Assembly (NCBI GenBank): GCA_002197995.1
Contig: NGZR01000001.1
Span: 12,605,501-12,669,500 of the forward strand
Direction of reading: 5' to 3'
Length of the DNA stretch: 64,000 bases
Source: Gaeumannomyces sp. JS-464
Lineage: Eukaryota; Ascomycota; Sordariomycetes; Magnaporthales; Magnaporthaceae
In this document: piece after piece, positions 12,892-23,469 of the stretch
Numbering within the stretch: position 1 is the first letter of the stretch
Layout of the letters: each line of letters opens with the position of its first letter
The notes under the pieces: generated by a model
Told to the model about the DNA's origin: nothing
Seen by the model: the letters and a program-made list of their open reading frames with translations, nothing else
The model's database searches: none
Program-made: the position numbers and the translations under genes

Positions 12892-14307
12892 TTACTTTGT
12901 TGACCCTTCATCTCCAGCTGGGTTTGAAATATCGAGCCCGCTCAGTTGCCAGGGTTGGACAACGCCGTCGTCACCGGTTGTCACTAACATCTCCTCAACA
13001 CCTCGCCTCTTGGCGGCGGGGTCGAACCGAGGGCACCAAGTGACGTGGTTGATCTCGTAGGGCCCATGGCCGTTAGCAATAGAGCCTATGACACGCCACC
13101 CTTGGCCTGACGCCTGCTGTAGGCTCAGCTGTTTTTTCGCCGCAGCGGCATCAGCAGCCGCGGGGATGTCTTGCGACGAAGGCGTGGGGTTCGCGGCATT
13201 ATCGGCGAGCGCGGCCGGCCCGTCGCATTCGGCGTAGACGGCAACGATGCCGTCGCTGCCGGTGCTGGCGACGAGACCCGACCTGCTCCACGACGCCGAA
13301 TAGATGTCGCGGGTGTGCACCTTGGGCAGCACCGCGGTGCACCGCCACTCCTCCTTGGGCGCCTGGCGCATCGTGTTAGGGATGCTGCCGAGGCCGGACC
13401 CGAAGGCGGATCCCGATTCCCCGCTGCCGCCTCGCTGCCGGGCCCCCTCACCGTCTTCATCTTGGTCGTCCTCGAACAGCGTCCATACTCGGACCGTGGC
13501 GTCGGCGGACCAGGTCAGCAGGCGGGGGTAGCGGCCCTCCCTGGCGCCCGACGGGTTGGGCTCCCACTGGACGCCCCAGACGGTGGAGATGTGGCCGTCG
13601 AGGACGGCGGCGCAGACCCACTCGCCGTCGGCGTCCTCGCGCCAGATGCGGACCGTGTCGTCGTAGCTGGCCGAGGCGAGGGCGTCGGGGCCGTAGTACC
13701 GGCGGCGGCCGAGCGAGGCGCGGCCGGGCACGTCGGGACACCAGGCCACGCACTTGACGTCGCCGTCGTGCTCGGTCAGGACCGAGACCGTCTCCCACTC
13801 ATCGTCGCCCTCGGACGCGCCCACGTCCTCCCAGATCCAGATGGACTTGTCCCGGCTGCAGGTGGCCAGCAGGTGCCCCGAGGGCGCAAAGGCCACGCTC
13901 TTGACCTCGTTCTCGTGGCCCTCGAGCACTAGCGTGAACTCCCACTCGTCCTCGTCGCCATCGCCGCCGCTCCGACGCTGCCCGGTGACGTGGACCTCTG
14001 TCGGGGCTCCGGCCCCCTTCTCCCAGCGCCACAGGCCGGCGGTGGAGTCGAAGCTGCCGGTCACGAGACAGAGCTTCCCCGGGGCCATCCCAGGCCTCCA
14101 GATGGCAGAGCGCACGGAGCGGGTGTGGCCGCCGGTGAGGCTGCTGTGGGCCGACAGGTCCGACAGCGAGAAGACGGTGACGGACTTGTCGTGGGCTGTG
14201 GCCAGCAGCGGCAGGGTCGGATGCGGCGTCGACGACCAAGCGCGGTGATACAAGTCCGGCTTGAAGGCGGGAAGCCGTTCCAGCTCTACCCGCGCTGGTA
14301 GCGGCAT
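12892..14307 (-). CDS. CIA1: Cytosolic iron-sulfur protein assembly protein Cia1 (WD40)
   Basis: A single uninterrupted frame of 471 codons. It encodes a seven-bladed WD40 propeller with recurrent blade motifs: TGGHTRSVRSAIWRP, LEGHENEVKSVAFAPSG, LTEHDGDVKCVAWCPD, LDGHISTVWGVQWEP, VHTRDIYSASWS and EINHVTWCP. The N-terminal arrangement (LATAHDKSVTVFSL, then SFDSTAGLWRWEKG) is characteristic of Cia1/Ciao1. This protein is the docking subunit of the cytosolic iron-sulfur targeting complex, which hands clusters to DNA polymerases, helicases and similar apo-proteins. It carries fungus-typical loop insertions (acidic and glycine/serine-rich around residue 290, alanine-rich around residue 385), so it is longer than the yeast protein. 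No frame breaks were seen. It is convergent with the OGDH gene. Confidence 0.92.
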   Translation of the reverse strand: MPLPARVELERLPAFKPDLYHRAWSSTPHPTLPLLATAHDKSVTVFSLSDLSAHSSLTGGHTRSVRSAIWRPGMAPGKLCLVTGSFDSTAGLWRWEKGAGAPTEVHVTGQRRSGGDGDEDEWEFTLVLEGHENEVKSVAFAPSGHLLATCSRDKSIWIWEDVGASEGDDEWETVSVLTEHDGDVKCVAWCPDVPGRASLGRRRYYGPDALASASYDDTVRIWREDADGEWVCAAVLDGHISTVWGVQWEPNPSGAREGRYPRLLTWSADATVRVWTLFEDDQDEDGEGARQRGGSGESGSAFGSGLGSIPNTMRQAPKEEWRCTAVLPKVHTRDIYSASWSRSGLVASTGSDGIVAVYAECDGPAALADNAANPTPSSQDIPAAADAAAAKKQLSLQQASGQGWRVIGSIANGHGPYEINHVTWCPRFDPAAKRRGVEEMLVTTGDDGVVQPWQLSGLDISNPAGDEGSTK

Positions 14308-16122
14308 TGTTTTCTCTTGCCTGTCTCCCCCTCCTCCCTGGTGTCGTCTTCTATCTCTCCTCGTCCCCTCCCTTCTTGGGGCTAATAATTAGGCCTTTTG
14401 CCCGCTTGGATAGGTAGCCGGGTAGGCCAGTGGCTATAGTTCCTCGCTTCAGTGTCCACCGGCGTCCCGTGGCTTTCCGGTGGCTCTGCGCTTTCTGTTT
14501 TTCCCCTCTCTTATTCCCCCTTGCTCCACAGGCCGACACACACGCGGTCTCGGGCCAGCCGGCGCGGTTTGGCTGGAAAGACCAAAATTCTCGGAGTTTG
14601 CCTAGGTTCTGGGCACATGTGCACTCGGCCTTGATCGAACGCTCGGCTAGCTAGATAAGGTGACAATGTCCTTAGGCTTGAGCTACGGCTGACGGCGTCA
14701 CGAAGAACCTACTTATTCAGCTATGCAAGAATGGCAAGCCGGTGCGGGATCCGGGGCTTCCGTGGGTTGCTTGCTTGTCGAGGAACCGCCAGGTCGGAAT
14801 CTGAAATTGACAATTGACGACCCCTCCAGCCGTCAATTGTATGTGTGTCACTCCAGTGGCCCACTGTGCTGTGCTGTGTTGTGCAGTGCGGGGCATGGGC
14901 AGGTACCCAGGTGGGCCAGACGTCGTCATACTGTGCAGGGGCTAGGCTCCAGGCCAGCGGGAGAAGGTGCTTCTTTCGTGCAATTGCATCTTCTGTTGAA
15001 ATTGGGTTCTCACACACAGACTCGCAGCAAGCGCCGCACCACCAGACACTTCTCTCCGCCTTCCTTGTTCCCCCGCTTTATCCATCTCGAGATTCAACCC
15101 CAGATCTCTGGCCGACACTTGGAATGTGCCCCACTGGCCCGGGCTGAGAGAGCACAAGCCTGAATATCCGGGGCTGGTGCACAGCCGTCGCGGGTGTCGC
15201 GTCTCCATGTCGAAGCCTTCTCGCCTCCACGCGCCTCCGCAAAACGCAAGCGCCCAGTCCGACACCGTCGCTTCGACTTTGCTTCTTTTCTCCAGCCCAA
15301 GCCGCTAGTCGCAACAATAGACTGGGCGCAATCTGCGCTGCCAGCCAGGGGGAGGCGCTAGCGACGCTCATGTCGATCCTTTGTGGGTAGCAGCCAACTT
15401 GAGCGTGCCGGTGCCGACCAAAGGCAAGCTTTTTTATTTTGTCCGCACTGGCCATCCTAAGTGTCCACGCTTCCGGGGGATTGAGGACTCTGCAAGAATA
15501 GAAGTCGGCCGGCCTCACTGCCAGATCGACGGCCGCCTGCCAGAGTAGCTTAGCCTAGCCGCCGCTGCACCCCAGGTCCGTCTAGCGCGACTGCTCCACG
15601 CCCATGCTGTCGTCCAAGAGTATGTAGGCCACACGACTTGGGCGCCCTGTTCGCTCACGGCCGAATCGCATTGGTCGCTTTACGGTGAAACTATGCTCGA
15701 GATGCAGCCACTTTTGCGCCTGCTTGGCCTGCTAGCCAGGACTCGATCTTAGTCTCGTCCCCTTGACTTTGACGGCTTCTCGCCAACGTGCCTGCCCGGA
15801 AGGCACGCGCCTCCTGCTGTGGCCGAGGCGATGGATGCTGGAAAAAGGGAGACTGGGCAATGGGAAGCAGGAAAAAGAAGAAAAGCAAAATGAAAGAACG
15901 AAAAAAGGGGGGAAACCCTTTGCCTCATAGTCTTTCCCGGCTGATGTGGTCCCCCCCTGTCGTCTTTGCGCTCTTTTCCTTCCTCCCCTTCATTTCTTGG
16001 CTTCGTTCGTCTTTGCGGGCCGTCCCGGCGCCAACCCTTATCTGGGCCTTGCTCATCCGGCCTGTTTCGCTCCATCTTCAGGACGGCAGGGCTCGCGGGG
16101 CGCGAGAGACATCGACCGGACC
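14308..16122. promoter_or_regulatory. Divergent intergenic region CIA1 / MHYT gene
   Basis: The flanking genes diverge, so this holds both promoters. Several open frames of 60-150 codons occur on both strands, but they overlap each other and show no domain. Pyrimidine-rich stretches at 15940-16080 directly precede the MHYT-protein start. No separate gene is supported. Confidence 0.5.
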
Positions 16123-19051
16123 ATGACGGACACCAACACGACCTCTCCGACGTCCGACCAGCTTTTCCAGCAGTGGCATGGGCAGCTGGTCCCATGGTCC
16201 TATCAGCCTGGCTTCATTGTTCTCAGCTATGTGGTCAGCTTTATCGGCGCCGCGACGACGCTGGAGCTCATCCAGCGTCGGACCGCGCAGATGGGGAGGC
16301 TCAACAACGTGCTGCTTGTCGGAGCGGCCATATCAATGGGCGGCGTAGCCATCTGGTCGATGGCAGGTGTTTGTTGCGGCCCAATTTCGCTCCAGGGCTG
16401 TGCTGACAAAGGTCACAACCTCGGCGACGACAATAGCACTACGTTGGAAACCGTGCCATCATAATGGCCGGCGGCGAGCCGCAGCTGCAGATCGCGTACG
16501 GCGGCGGCTTCACAATCCTCTCGCTGTTCGTGCCCATAATCGTACTACTCGTAGCCTTTGTCGCCACAGGAACCAAGGACCGAGTCTCGTGGTGGCGCAT
16601 CGCCGTCGGCGGGACGCTTGCCGGACTCGCCATCTGCGGCATGCACTATCTGGGCAACGCGTCCATCAGCAACTATGCGTGCGAGTACGAGCAGGCCAAC
16701 ATTGTTGCCTCGGGCGTCATCGCCGTCGCGGCCAGCAGCATCGCCCTTTCTCTCTTCTTCGTCTTCCGCGCCAGCTGGACGAGCGCGTGGTGGAAAAGGA
16801 CCATATCTGAGATCATCCTGGCCGGTGCCGTTTCGGGCATGCACTGGTGCGCCTCTGGAGGCACTCAGTACCGGCTGGTCGCCCTCAAGTCCAACACAGC
16901 CAGCGAGTTGTCGCGCAACACCACCGTAATAATAGTAATCTGTCTGGTAGGTTGTGGCAATCGCCCCACGATGCGAGACAGCTGGGAAGGCGAGACGACG
17001 GAGCTCAATGTGCAGGCGCCAAGCTGACGCTTCGCCGCGTTTAGGCTCTCGGGGCCAGCTTCTTGATGGCTGGTCTCGCTATATACATGGCCTACAAAAG
17101 ATCCGCGAGCCGGGCGCGCAAAGTGCAGCTGGCTGCCGCGGTGTTTGACAGACAGGGTCGCGTACTAGTCAACCCGGACGGGTTCCTGCCCTGCGAGAAG
17201 ATCACCGACTCGTTTGTGGAGACAAGCCCGCAGGACGCATTCGGGACCGCGCACCCGCTGTTCCACTGGATGTTCCAGGTCTCACGGAACTGGCCATGCG
17301 TCAGTCCTCTCATTGAAGACATGTCGAGCCACTTGGCCAAGCTGTCGGGCGGCCCCAAACGAGGCCTCCGTCTGAGCAACAGCCACCACAAGCCCATCGA
17401 GAACTACGACACCACGGTGCGACAGCTTTTCTGCACGGCGGCCGGGACCCTTGCGGCCAGGCTCAAAACCAACCTTGAGCAGGTCGGTATCTTGTGGGAT
17501 GATGTTCTGGTAACAGGTGGGCAGGGAGCAGCTAAGAACAACGCGTTTAGCTGGAACTCACACGGTCGAGATGCCGAAGACATGTTGCGCGGGGACACGG
17601 CGGGCGGTCACAATGCTGAGAGGACATTAGACCCCGGTCTTGCCGAGAAGGGATCCCGGTTCTGGGTGGAGACAGGCAATGACGGCTGCGGATCTCTGCT
17701 GTTCCTGGTGCGCCAGGCCGGGGCGGGCAGCGAGGCAGAGGCGCTTGAGGCAGCCGGGTACAGGTTCGCCGAGCTCCACCAGGTGAGCAGCATAATCGGC
17801 ACGCGGATGCAGATCCGAACGCCAGACCTCGAGGGAAAACTACGCAACATGGCGGCGCATGCGCAGCAGAAGACCATGCTGGAGCCGGGACTGCACCTTG
17901 GTCTCTTTGGCGTGCACGCACAGTCCAGTGTGTTCGCCTTCGACGTGCTCGTGAGGAAAGGGGCACGGAACCTGCTGCCGTCGGTGCCGATGGAGCTTGA
18001 TAAGCTGGAAAAGTGGCACATCGACTATCTGGAGCAGCTGGACCGCATGAGCATCAACGCCATGCTTCACGTGTTGGAGAGCGGGGGCCGAAGCAAAGGG
18101 GGCGAAGCAGACAAGAACACCGAGACGGCTGTGTTCGCGCGCAAGCTTAGCGACACGCTCACGGCACTCCGGACGTGGGTTGACGACTCGACGCTGGCCG
18201 AGGCCATGGTGACGTCCAAGGTGGTTCGGGTACCCTGCAGCGGGGGTCCTGAGGGTGGGCGTGGGTCGGACAGCTACCATGATCGCGCTCCGCGTCTTCA
18301 TCCCCGTGAGCCACCGGCTGGCGGAGCACAGCAGGTGCGAGCTTGTGCCGCTTGGGCTTTCAGGGTGCACCAGGTGGCCTACAAGGGGTCGCCTCATCAC
18401 GAGGCCTCCGCCAAGCGCGCTGAGCAGGAGCTGAAGCCGAGCAACCCCGGCGGCGTGGCGGACCGGGAAAGCAAAACAGTCGGATCAGCCAGGACGACGG
18501 AGACGGAGGTGGTGGCGGGAGGGCAGGCTGAGGGGCCGACTGAGGAGGGCACGGGGCGGTGGAGTAGATGGCAAGCGGCCAGCCGCACATCGCTGGAAAG
18601 CGGCGAGCGTCGGGGCCAAGGAGCGCGGGCGGCGAGGGCAGCCCGATGCCGGACACGTCTGAGGGCTCGCCAAGGGAGTCTAAGCAGTCGACAGGGTCGT
18701 CGACGCTCGAGCCATGGAGAGGCGATGACAGCGGCAGCGCCGTGGCATCGCAGGGAACCCGGCCCGAAACGGCGACGGGAGGGGCGCCGGGGGGACATGG
18801 AAGCAAACGTGGCAAGGCAACAGCGGGCCGGCGGCTCAGCGCACCGGAGATGCTCGTGCGCAAAGCCGGCGGGCACAGCCAGCTAGGACCGACGGATGAG
18901 CGGGACTCAAGAGGCTGACGGCAGCATGGAGATGAGCAAGCTACCTGGGAGTAGAGGCCGCAAAGGAAGGCCGGAGGCGAGGCGGCCATCCAGAGAGGAC
19001 AATGAGTTGCCAAATTTTGTGGACGAGCTGTTCACGGTCGGCCGGTACTGA
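16123..19051 (+). CDS. MHYT-domain multipass membrane signalling protein (frame-broken 3' part)
   Basis: Exons are 16123-16362, 16437-16946 and 17045-19051. The N-terminal half has about seven hydrophobic segments and three copies of the MHYT signature: (SM)HYVGN across the first splice, GMHYLGN, and SGMHWCASG. MHYT units are predicted gas- or redox-sensing membrane modules, probably metal-binding; in filamentous fungi the family is uncharacterised. A long cytosolic region follows (HPLFHWMFQVSRNWPCVSPLI, and later IALRVFIPVSHRL). Intron 1 appears to use a GC donor (ATG|GCAGGT); intron 2 is GTAGGT...TTTAG. The reading frame changes near 18241 (+1), 18357 (-1), about 18565-18600 (-1) and about 18885 (+1). 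The net change is zero, the total is 2757 nt (918 aa), and the likely C-terminus is NFVDELFTVGRY. Without the frame corrections the first frame stops at 18886. The last two switches are inferred from composition only. Confidence 0.75.
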
Positions 19052-20157
19052 GCCAAGAACAGCAGGATCCTCTCCTTCCTTTCGCTTTGCCTTTTTTTGT
19101 TTGGGAATGGTTTGGGATGGCCATCATGTTTGTGCTTCTTTGTTCGTGTATCGTATTCTGACAAGTAAATCTCGAGGCATCTACCCCGTCATCTCATAAT
19201 TAGCAACATACATTGATACCTAGACGAGGCGCTGCCGGCAAGGCAGAGAAAGAATGGAGGTCGTTGAGAGTCGATCTCGCTGCACCAATCGAAGAGGCGA
19301 GACGAGCAAGCTGCGCCGATGCCACGGTATGATTGGTGGAAAATTCTGTTTTACCCGAGCGGACTGGCATTGGCGCTTTCTGGTATAAAAAGGCGCATGG
19401 GGCAGCAGCCTCTCTGCAGCGATGCTGTGCTGAAGGGTTAGCGCCAGCTCGTCGCGCGTCGGCTGGTCCTGTTGGCGTAGCCTGGCCTGGAGATTAGGGG
19501 CTGAGGACCTATGAGGCAGATTGACGATGGTTCATGTTTCAATTCGGCTGAAATTAAATTGTGACTTGTGCTCAATAGTATTGAGCAGATGGGTTCGGAT
19601 TGAAGCCCTCTCCTTCACCTCGGCCGACAGTGGAGGCGCGCCCCCATTGATTTCCCCCACAGGCCCACTGGAGCGGCTCGATCAACGTCATGTCATGTCT
19701 GAGCAGCACCAGCACCACCACCAAAGAAAGACGTGCGCTTTCGGCCTCTGCCCGTCGGATCGGATCAGGTCGCTTGTGCGCGCTTTCCTAGGCTTGCTTG
19801 TCCATCGTCGTTTCATTGCCGACGGACCAACCAACCATTGACATTGAAAGTTGCGGCTGGAGGATTGCTTCCCCTCTTTTCTACGTTTCTCTCTATTGCT
19901 TCCGTCTGACCTTCCCTTCTAGTTTTTTTTTTTTTTCTTCTCTCTTCTTATTCTTTTTGACCTTGTCGCCGCTTTGGATATCTGGCCTAGCCCTGCAAGG
20001 CAGCTGGCTCACACAAGCACAGGCCGACGTGCGTCTTGACAAAAGAACATCCGGATACTCACCTATATACCTGCCCATATACAGGTATCTGGGTATCAAC
20101 CACACACCTAGCCGGTAACCTCCCAGGTTGTCGTCGTCGACCAGGCCGCCTGCCATC
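19052..20157. promoter_or_regulatory. Intergenic upstream of GUT2 with TATA box
   Basis: No gene was recognised. There is a canonical TATAAAAA at 19384-19391 on the plus strand, about 770 nt upstream of the GUT2 start. A T/C-rich promoter-like tract lies at 19915-19960. The interval is either a long GUT2 5' region or holds an unrecognised transcript. Confidence 0.45.
19384..19391 (+). promoter_or_regulatory. TATA box (TATAAAAA)
   Basis: A canonical TATA element between the MHYT gene and GUT2, about 770 nt upstream of the GUT2 ATG. Its target transcript is uncertain. Confidence 0.4.
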
Positions 20158-22308
20158 ATGTCCAGGCTCGGCTTCCTGCGGCGGCTGGCCGTGCCCGTCG
20201 CGGGCGTCAGCAGTCGGCGGCGGGATGCTCGTCTACGCGTACCGGCCGCGTAACATCCCTGGACTCGAGGACCCGGTAGTGCCGCCGCCCATCTACGGGG
20301 CCGACGGCACGTTCCGGCTGCCGCGGTTCCCACGCATGCCGGCGCGCGAGGAGCAGCTGGCGGCGCTCCGGCGGAGCGCGCAAGACGACGCGGCCGTGTA
20401 CGACATGCTCGTCATCGGCGGCGGGGCGACGGGGGCGGGCGTGGCTCTGGACGCGGCGACGCGCGGGCTGCGGGTGGCGCTGGTGGAGCGCGACGACTTC
20501 GCGTGCGGCACCAGTAGCAAGAGCACGAAGCTGGTGCACGGCGGCGTGCGCTACCTCGAGAAGGCCGTGTGGAACCTCGACTACAGCCAGTACCAGCTCG
20601 TGCGCGAGGCCCTCAAGGAGCGCAAGTACTTCCTGCAGACGGCCCCGCACCTCAGCTCGGGCTGCCCATCATGCTGCCGCTCGACCGCTGGTGGAAAGCC
20701 CCCTACTACTGGGCCGGCACCAAGTTCTACGACTTCCTGGCCGGCTCCGAGGGCATCGAGAGCTCCTACTTCCTGACCCGCTCCAAGGCCCTCGACGCCT
20801 TCCCCATGCTCAAGAAACAGGGCCTGGTCGGCGCCCTGGTCTACTACGACGGCGCCCACAACGACTCGCGCATGAACGTGTCCATCGCTGCCACCGCCGC
20901 CCTGTACGGCGCCACCGTGCTCAACCACGCCGAGGTCACGGCCCTGCACAAGGACCCGGCCACGGGCCGCCTGTGCGGCGCCACCGCCCGCGACCTGGTG
21001 CCCGTCCGCGACGGCCGCCCGGCCCAGGACGTGCCCATCCGCGCCCGCTGCATCGTCAACTGCACCGGCCCCTTCACCGACGGCATCCGCAAGCTCGACG
21101 ACCCGGCCTGCAAGGACATCGTCGCGCCCTCGTCGGGCGTCCACGTCGTGCTGCCCGGCTTCTACAGCCCCGCCAACATGGGCCTGATCGACCCGCAGAC
21201 GTCCGACGGCCGCGTCATCTTCTTCCTGCCCTGGCAGGGCAACACCATCGCCGGCACCACCGACGACCCCTCGACCGTGACCAAGGACCCCGTGCCCGAC
21301 GAGAAGTCGATCCAGTGGATCCTCAACGAGATCCGCCACTACCTGTCGCCCGACATCACGGTGCGCCGCGGCGACGTGCTGGCCGCCTGGTCCGGCCTGC
21401 GCCCGCTGGTCAAGGACCCCAAGGCCAAGAACACCGAGTCGCTCGTGCGCAACCACCTCATCGACCTCTCGCCCTCGGGCCTGCTCACGTGCGCCGGCGG
21501 CAAGTGGACCACGTACCGCCAGATGGCCGAGGAGTGCGTCGACGCCGCCGTGGCCGAGTTCGGCCTGCGCACCGGGCCCGTCGTCGTCGCGCCCCGCGTC
21601 AGTGGCACCGACGCCGTCGACGACGGCGCCCACCTCGACGGCTCGTGCCAGACCCACAAGGTCCGCCTCGTCGGCGCCCACGGCTACGGCAAGAACCTCT
21701 TCATCCACCTGATCCAGCACTTTGGCGTCGAGACCGACGTCGCCAAGCACCTGACCGAGAGCTACGGCGACCGCGCCTGGACCGTCGCCGCCCTGAGCGC
21801 CGCCACCTCGAAGCGCTTCCCCGCCCGCGGCGAGCGCATCTCGGAGCTCTACCCCTTCGTCGACGGCGAGGTCCGCTACGCCGTCCGCCACGAGTACGCC
21901 CAGACCGCCGTCGACGTCCTGGCCCGCCGCACCAGGCTCGCCTTCCTCAACGCCCAGGCCGCCCTCGAGGCCCTGCCACGCGTCATCGATATCATGGCCG
22001 AGGAGCTGAAGTGGAGCAGGCACCGCAAGGACCTCGAGTGGACAGAGAGTAAGTCTCCCATTCCTACATTTTTTTTTTTTTTTTTTGGTTTGATCCCTTT
22101 TTCGATCTCTCGACCTGTTCTTCTGATCTCTGACCGACTCTTGGCTCTTCCCGCACCAGCTGTCGCCTATCTCGAGTCCATGGGCCTCCCCAAGCCCCTG
22201 CTCACCGCCACCCGCAAGCAGATCGAGCAGGGCAAGATTGACCTCTCGGCCTCGCTAGAGTACAAGATGTACCTGAGACACGACAAGCCCGCAGGTGACG
22301 ACAACTAG
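20158..22308 (+). CDS. GUT2: FAD-dependent glycerol-3-phosphate dehydrogenase, mitochondrial (frame-broken)
   Basis: Converts glycerol-3-phosphate to dihydroxyacetone phosphate at the mitochondrial inner membrane and passes electrons to ubiquinone. It belongs to glycerol catabolism and the G3P shuttle. Exon 1 is 20158-22048. A 111-nt intron (22049-22159, GTAAGT...ACCAG, with an internal T20-type run) precedes exon 2, 22160-22308. Motifs include the FAD Rossmann GGGATGAGVALDAATRG, GTSSKSTKLVHGGVRYLEKA, LPIMLPLDRWWKAPYYWAG, GSEGIESSYFLTRSKALDAF and GGKWTTYRQMAEECVDAA. Two frame breaks occur. An apparent extra base near 20209 lies in the N-terminal leader, between LAVPVAGV and AVGGGMLVYAY. A missing base near 20655-20661 lies between TAPHLS and LPIMLPL. 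They cancel, giving 2040 nt (679 aa), which is the family size. The start ATG gives a short basic leader followed by a hydrophobic segment, consistent with mitochondrial targeting. Confidence 0.93.
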
Positions 22309-23469
22309 CCAAGGGGATCGAATTTTTCATGGGTTGGCTGCTCTTTTGATGTTGATCAGAGTTTCACATTGTATTTTTTCAACTATAACTCTCGCATTTC
22401 TTTTTTTTTTTCTTCTTCTTGTTGACGCTCCATTTCCATTCGTCTTCATCCCTTATAGGCTCATCTCAACTTTAGACTCAACGGAGGCGTCGTGGTCCTG
22501 GAGGCGGCGTCTTGGGCAGGCAAAAAACTTCATTCGGCTTTTTGTTATAGCTACCATAATATCGAGCAAGGCATTGCTGTTTATATACGTTGACACCGGT
22601 ATGTATCATAAATGTGCCGGGAACCTACCCATGTACCTACCTAGGTAGGTAGGTACCATGTACACGCTCGAAAGGTAGGTACTAAATCACTCGCTCTGCT
22701 CAATTCACAGGCAGACAGACAAACAGTCTCCGATTTGTGTATCAAGGTAACCTCGACGCATTCTGCTTTATTGTCTTCCCCACCTTCTTCTCTTCGTTTG
22801 TGGTTTAGTCCCGTTTGAATACCATGGCGTCGTGTGCACAAATCCGCAGCCCAAAAAGCAAGCCATGAAAAGAGAGTTGATAACACCGCAGAGATGCTGA
22901 TATATGAAAGTCGCTTTATGATCCCCAACGCCCCGCCTGAATGAAGACCTCCGTCATTCTCCCGCCGTCCAACAATAAAAGGATCCGAAGGTCCGTTATA
23001 TGCATAGGTCGTCAGAGCATCCCCCAAACGCCAGCCAAAGATCCCAGTTTTCCAACCTCTAAACCGTACATGGCTCCCAGAGATTGGAGAAGAAGAAAAA
23101 TGCGGTCTATGGGTGATGATGATGTCGATAATGGTGATGATAATGGTGACATGACAAAGTAGATTGGTATATGTAGGAAAAGTAGAGAGTGCCACTCTAG
23201 TCGACTGCACTCGGTATTAGCGACGATAAAGAGTTGCAAAAGCCAGTGTCCCAAGATCAACCCACTAGATGCGGTGGGGCTCTCAAGGGGCCGTCGTGTT
23301 CTCGACACTTGGCCGATGAGACGGAATGCTGCTCAAGACGCGGTGTAGAAGGCTGCGCTTGGCAGCGCACGGTTGTCGAGAGTGGCCTTCGGCCGAGCTG
23401 CCCGTGTTGCTCGTCGGTGATACGATGCAGCACTGGCGTCGATCCAGCTCGGCTTCCCAACCGTACACG
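22309..23469. other. Intergenic between GUT2 and the RGS gene (tail-to-tail)
   Basis: The 3' flanks of two convergent genes. A perfect 16-bp palindrome ACCTACCTAGGTAGGT lies at 22635-22650, inside a larger imperfect palindrome. An open frame on the minus strand (23210-22641) has no recognisable domain and simple-sequence content; I do not call it. Confidence 0.5.
22635..22650. repeat. Perfect 16-bp palindrome ACCTACCTAGGTAGGT
   Basis: Self-complementary 16-mer between convergent GUT2 and the RGS gene, embedded in a longer imperfect palindrome with GGTACCATGTAC flanks. Related hairpins occur at 5256-5277 and 40216-40233. Confidence 0.95.

Noticed and set aside
20581..22023. A 480-codon open frame on the minus strand opposite GUT2, and a 453-codon frame on the plus strand in a third frame
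   Set aside because: Both are shadows of the GC-rich GUT2 coding sequence. Their composition is Val/Ala/Gly/Asp or Arg/Pro-dominated with no domain, while the GUT2 frame carries FAD-enzyme motifs.
22641..23210. A 189-codon minus-strand frame between GUT2 and the RGS gene
   Set aside because: Ile/Thr-rich translation of simple GATGAT-type repeats; it lies in convergent 3' flanks and matches no family.
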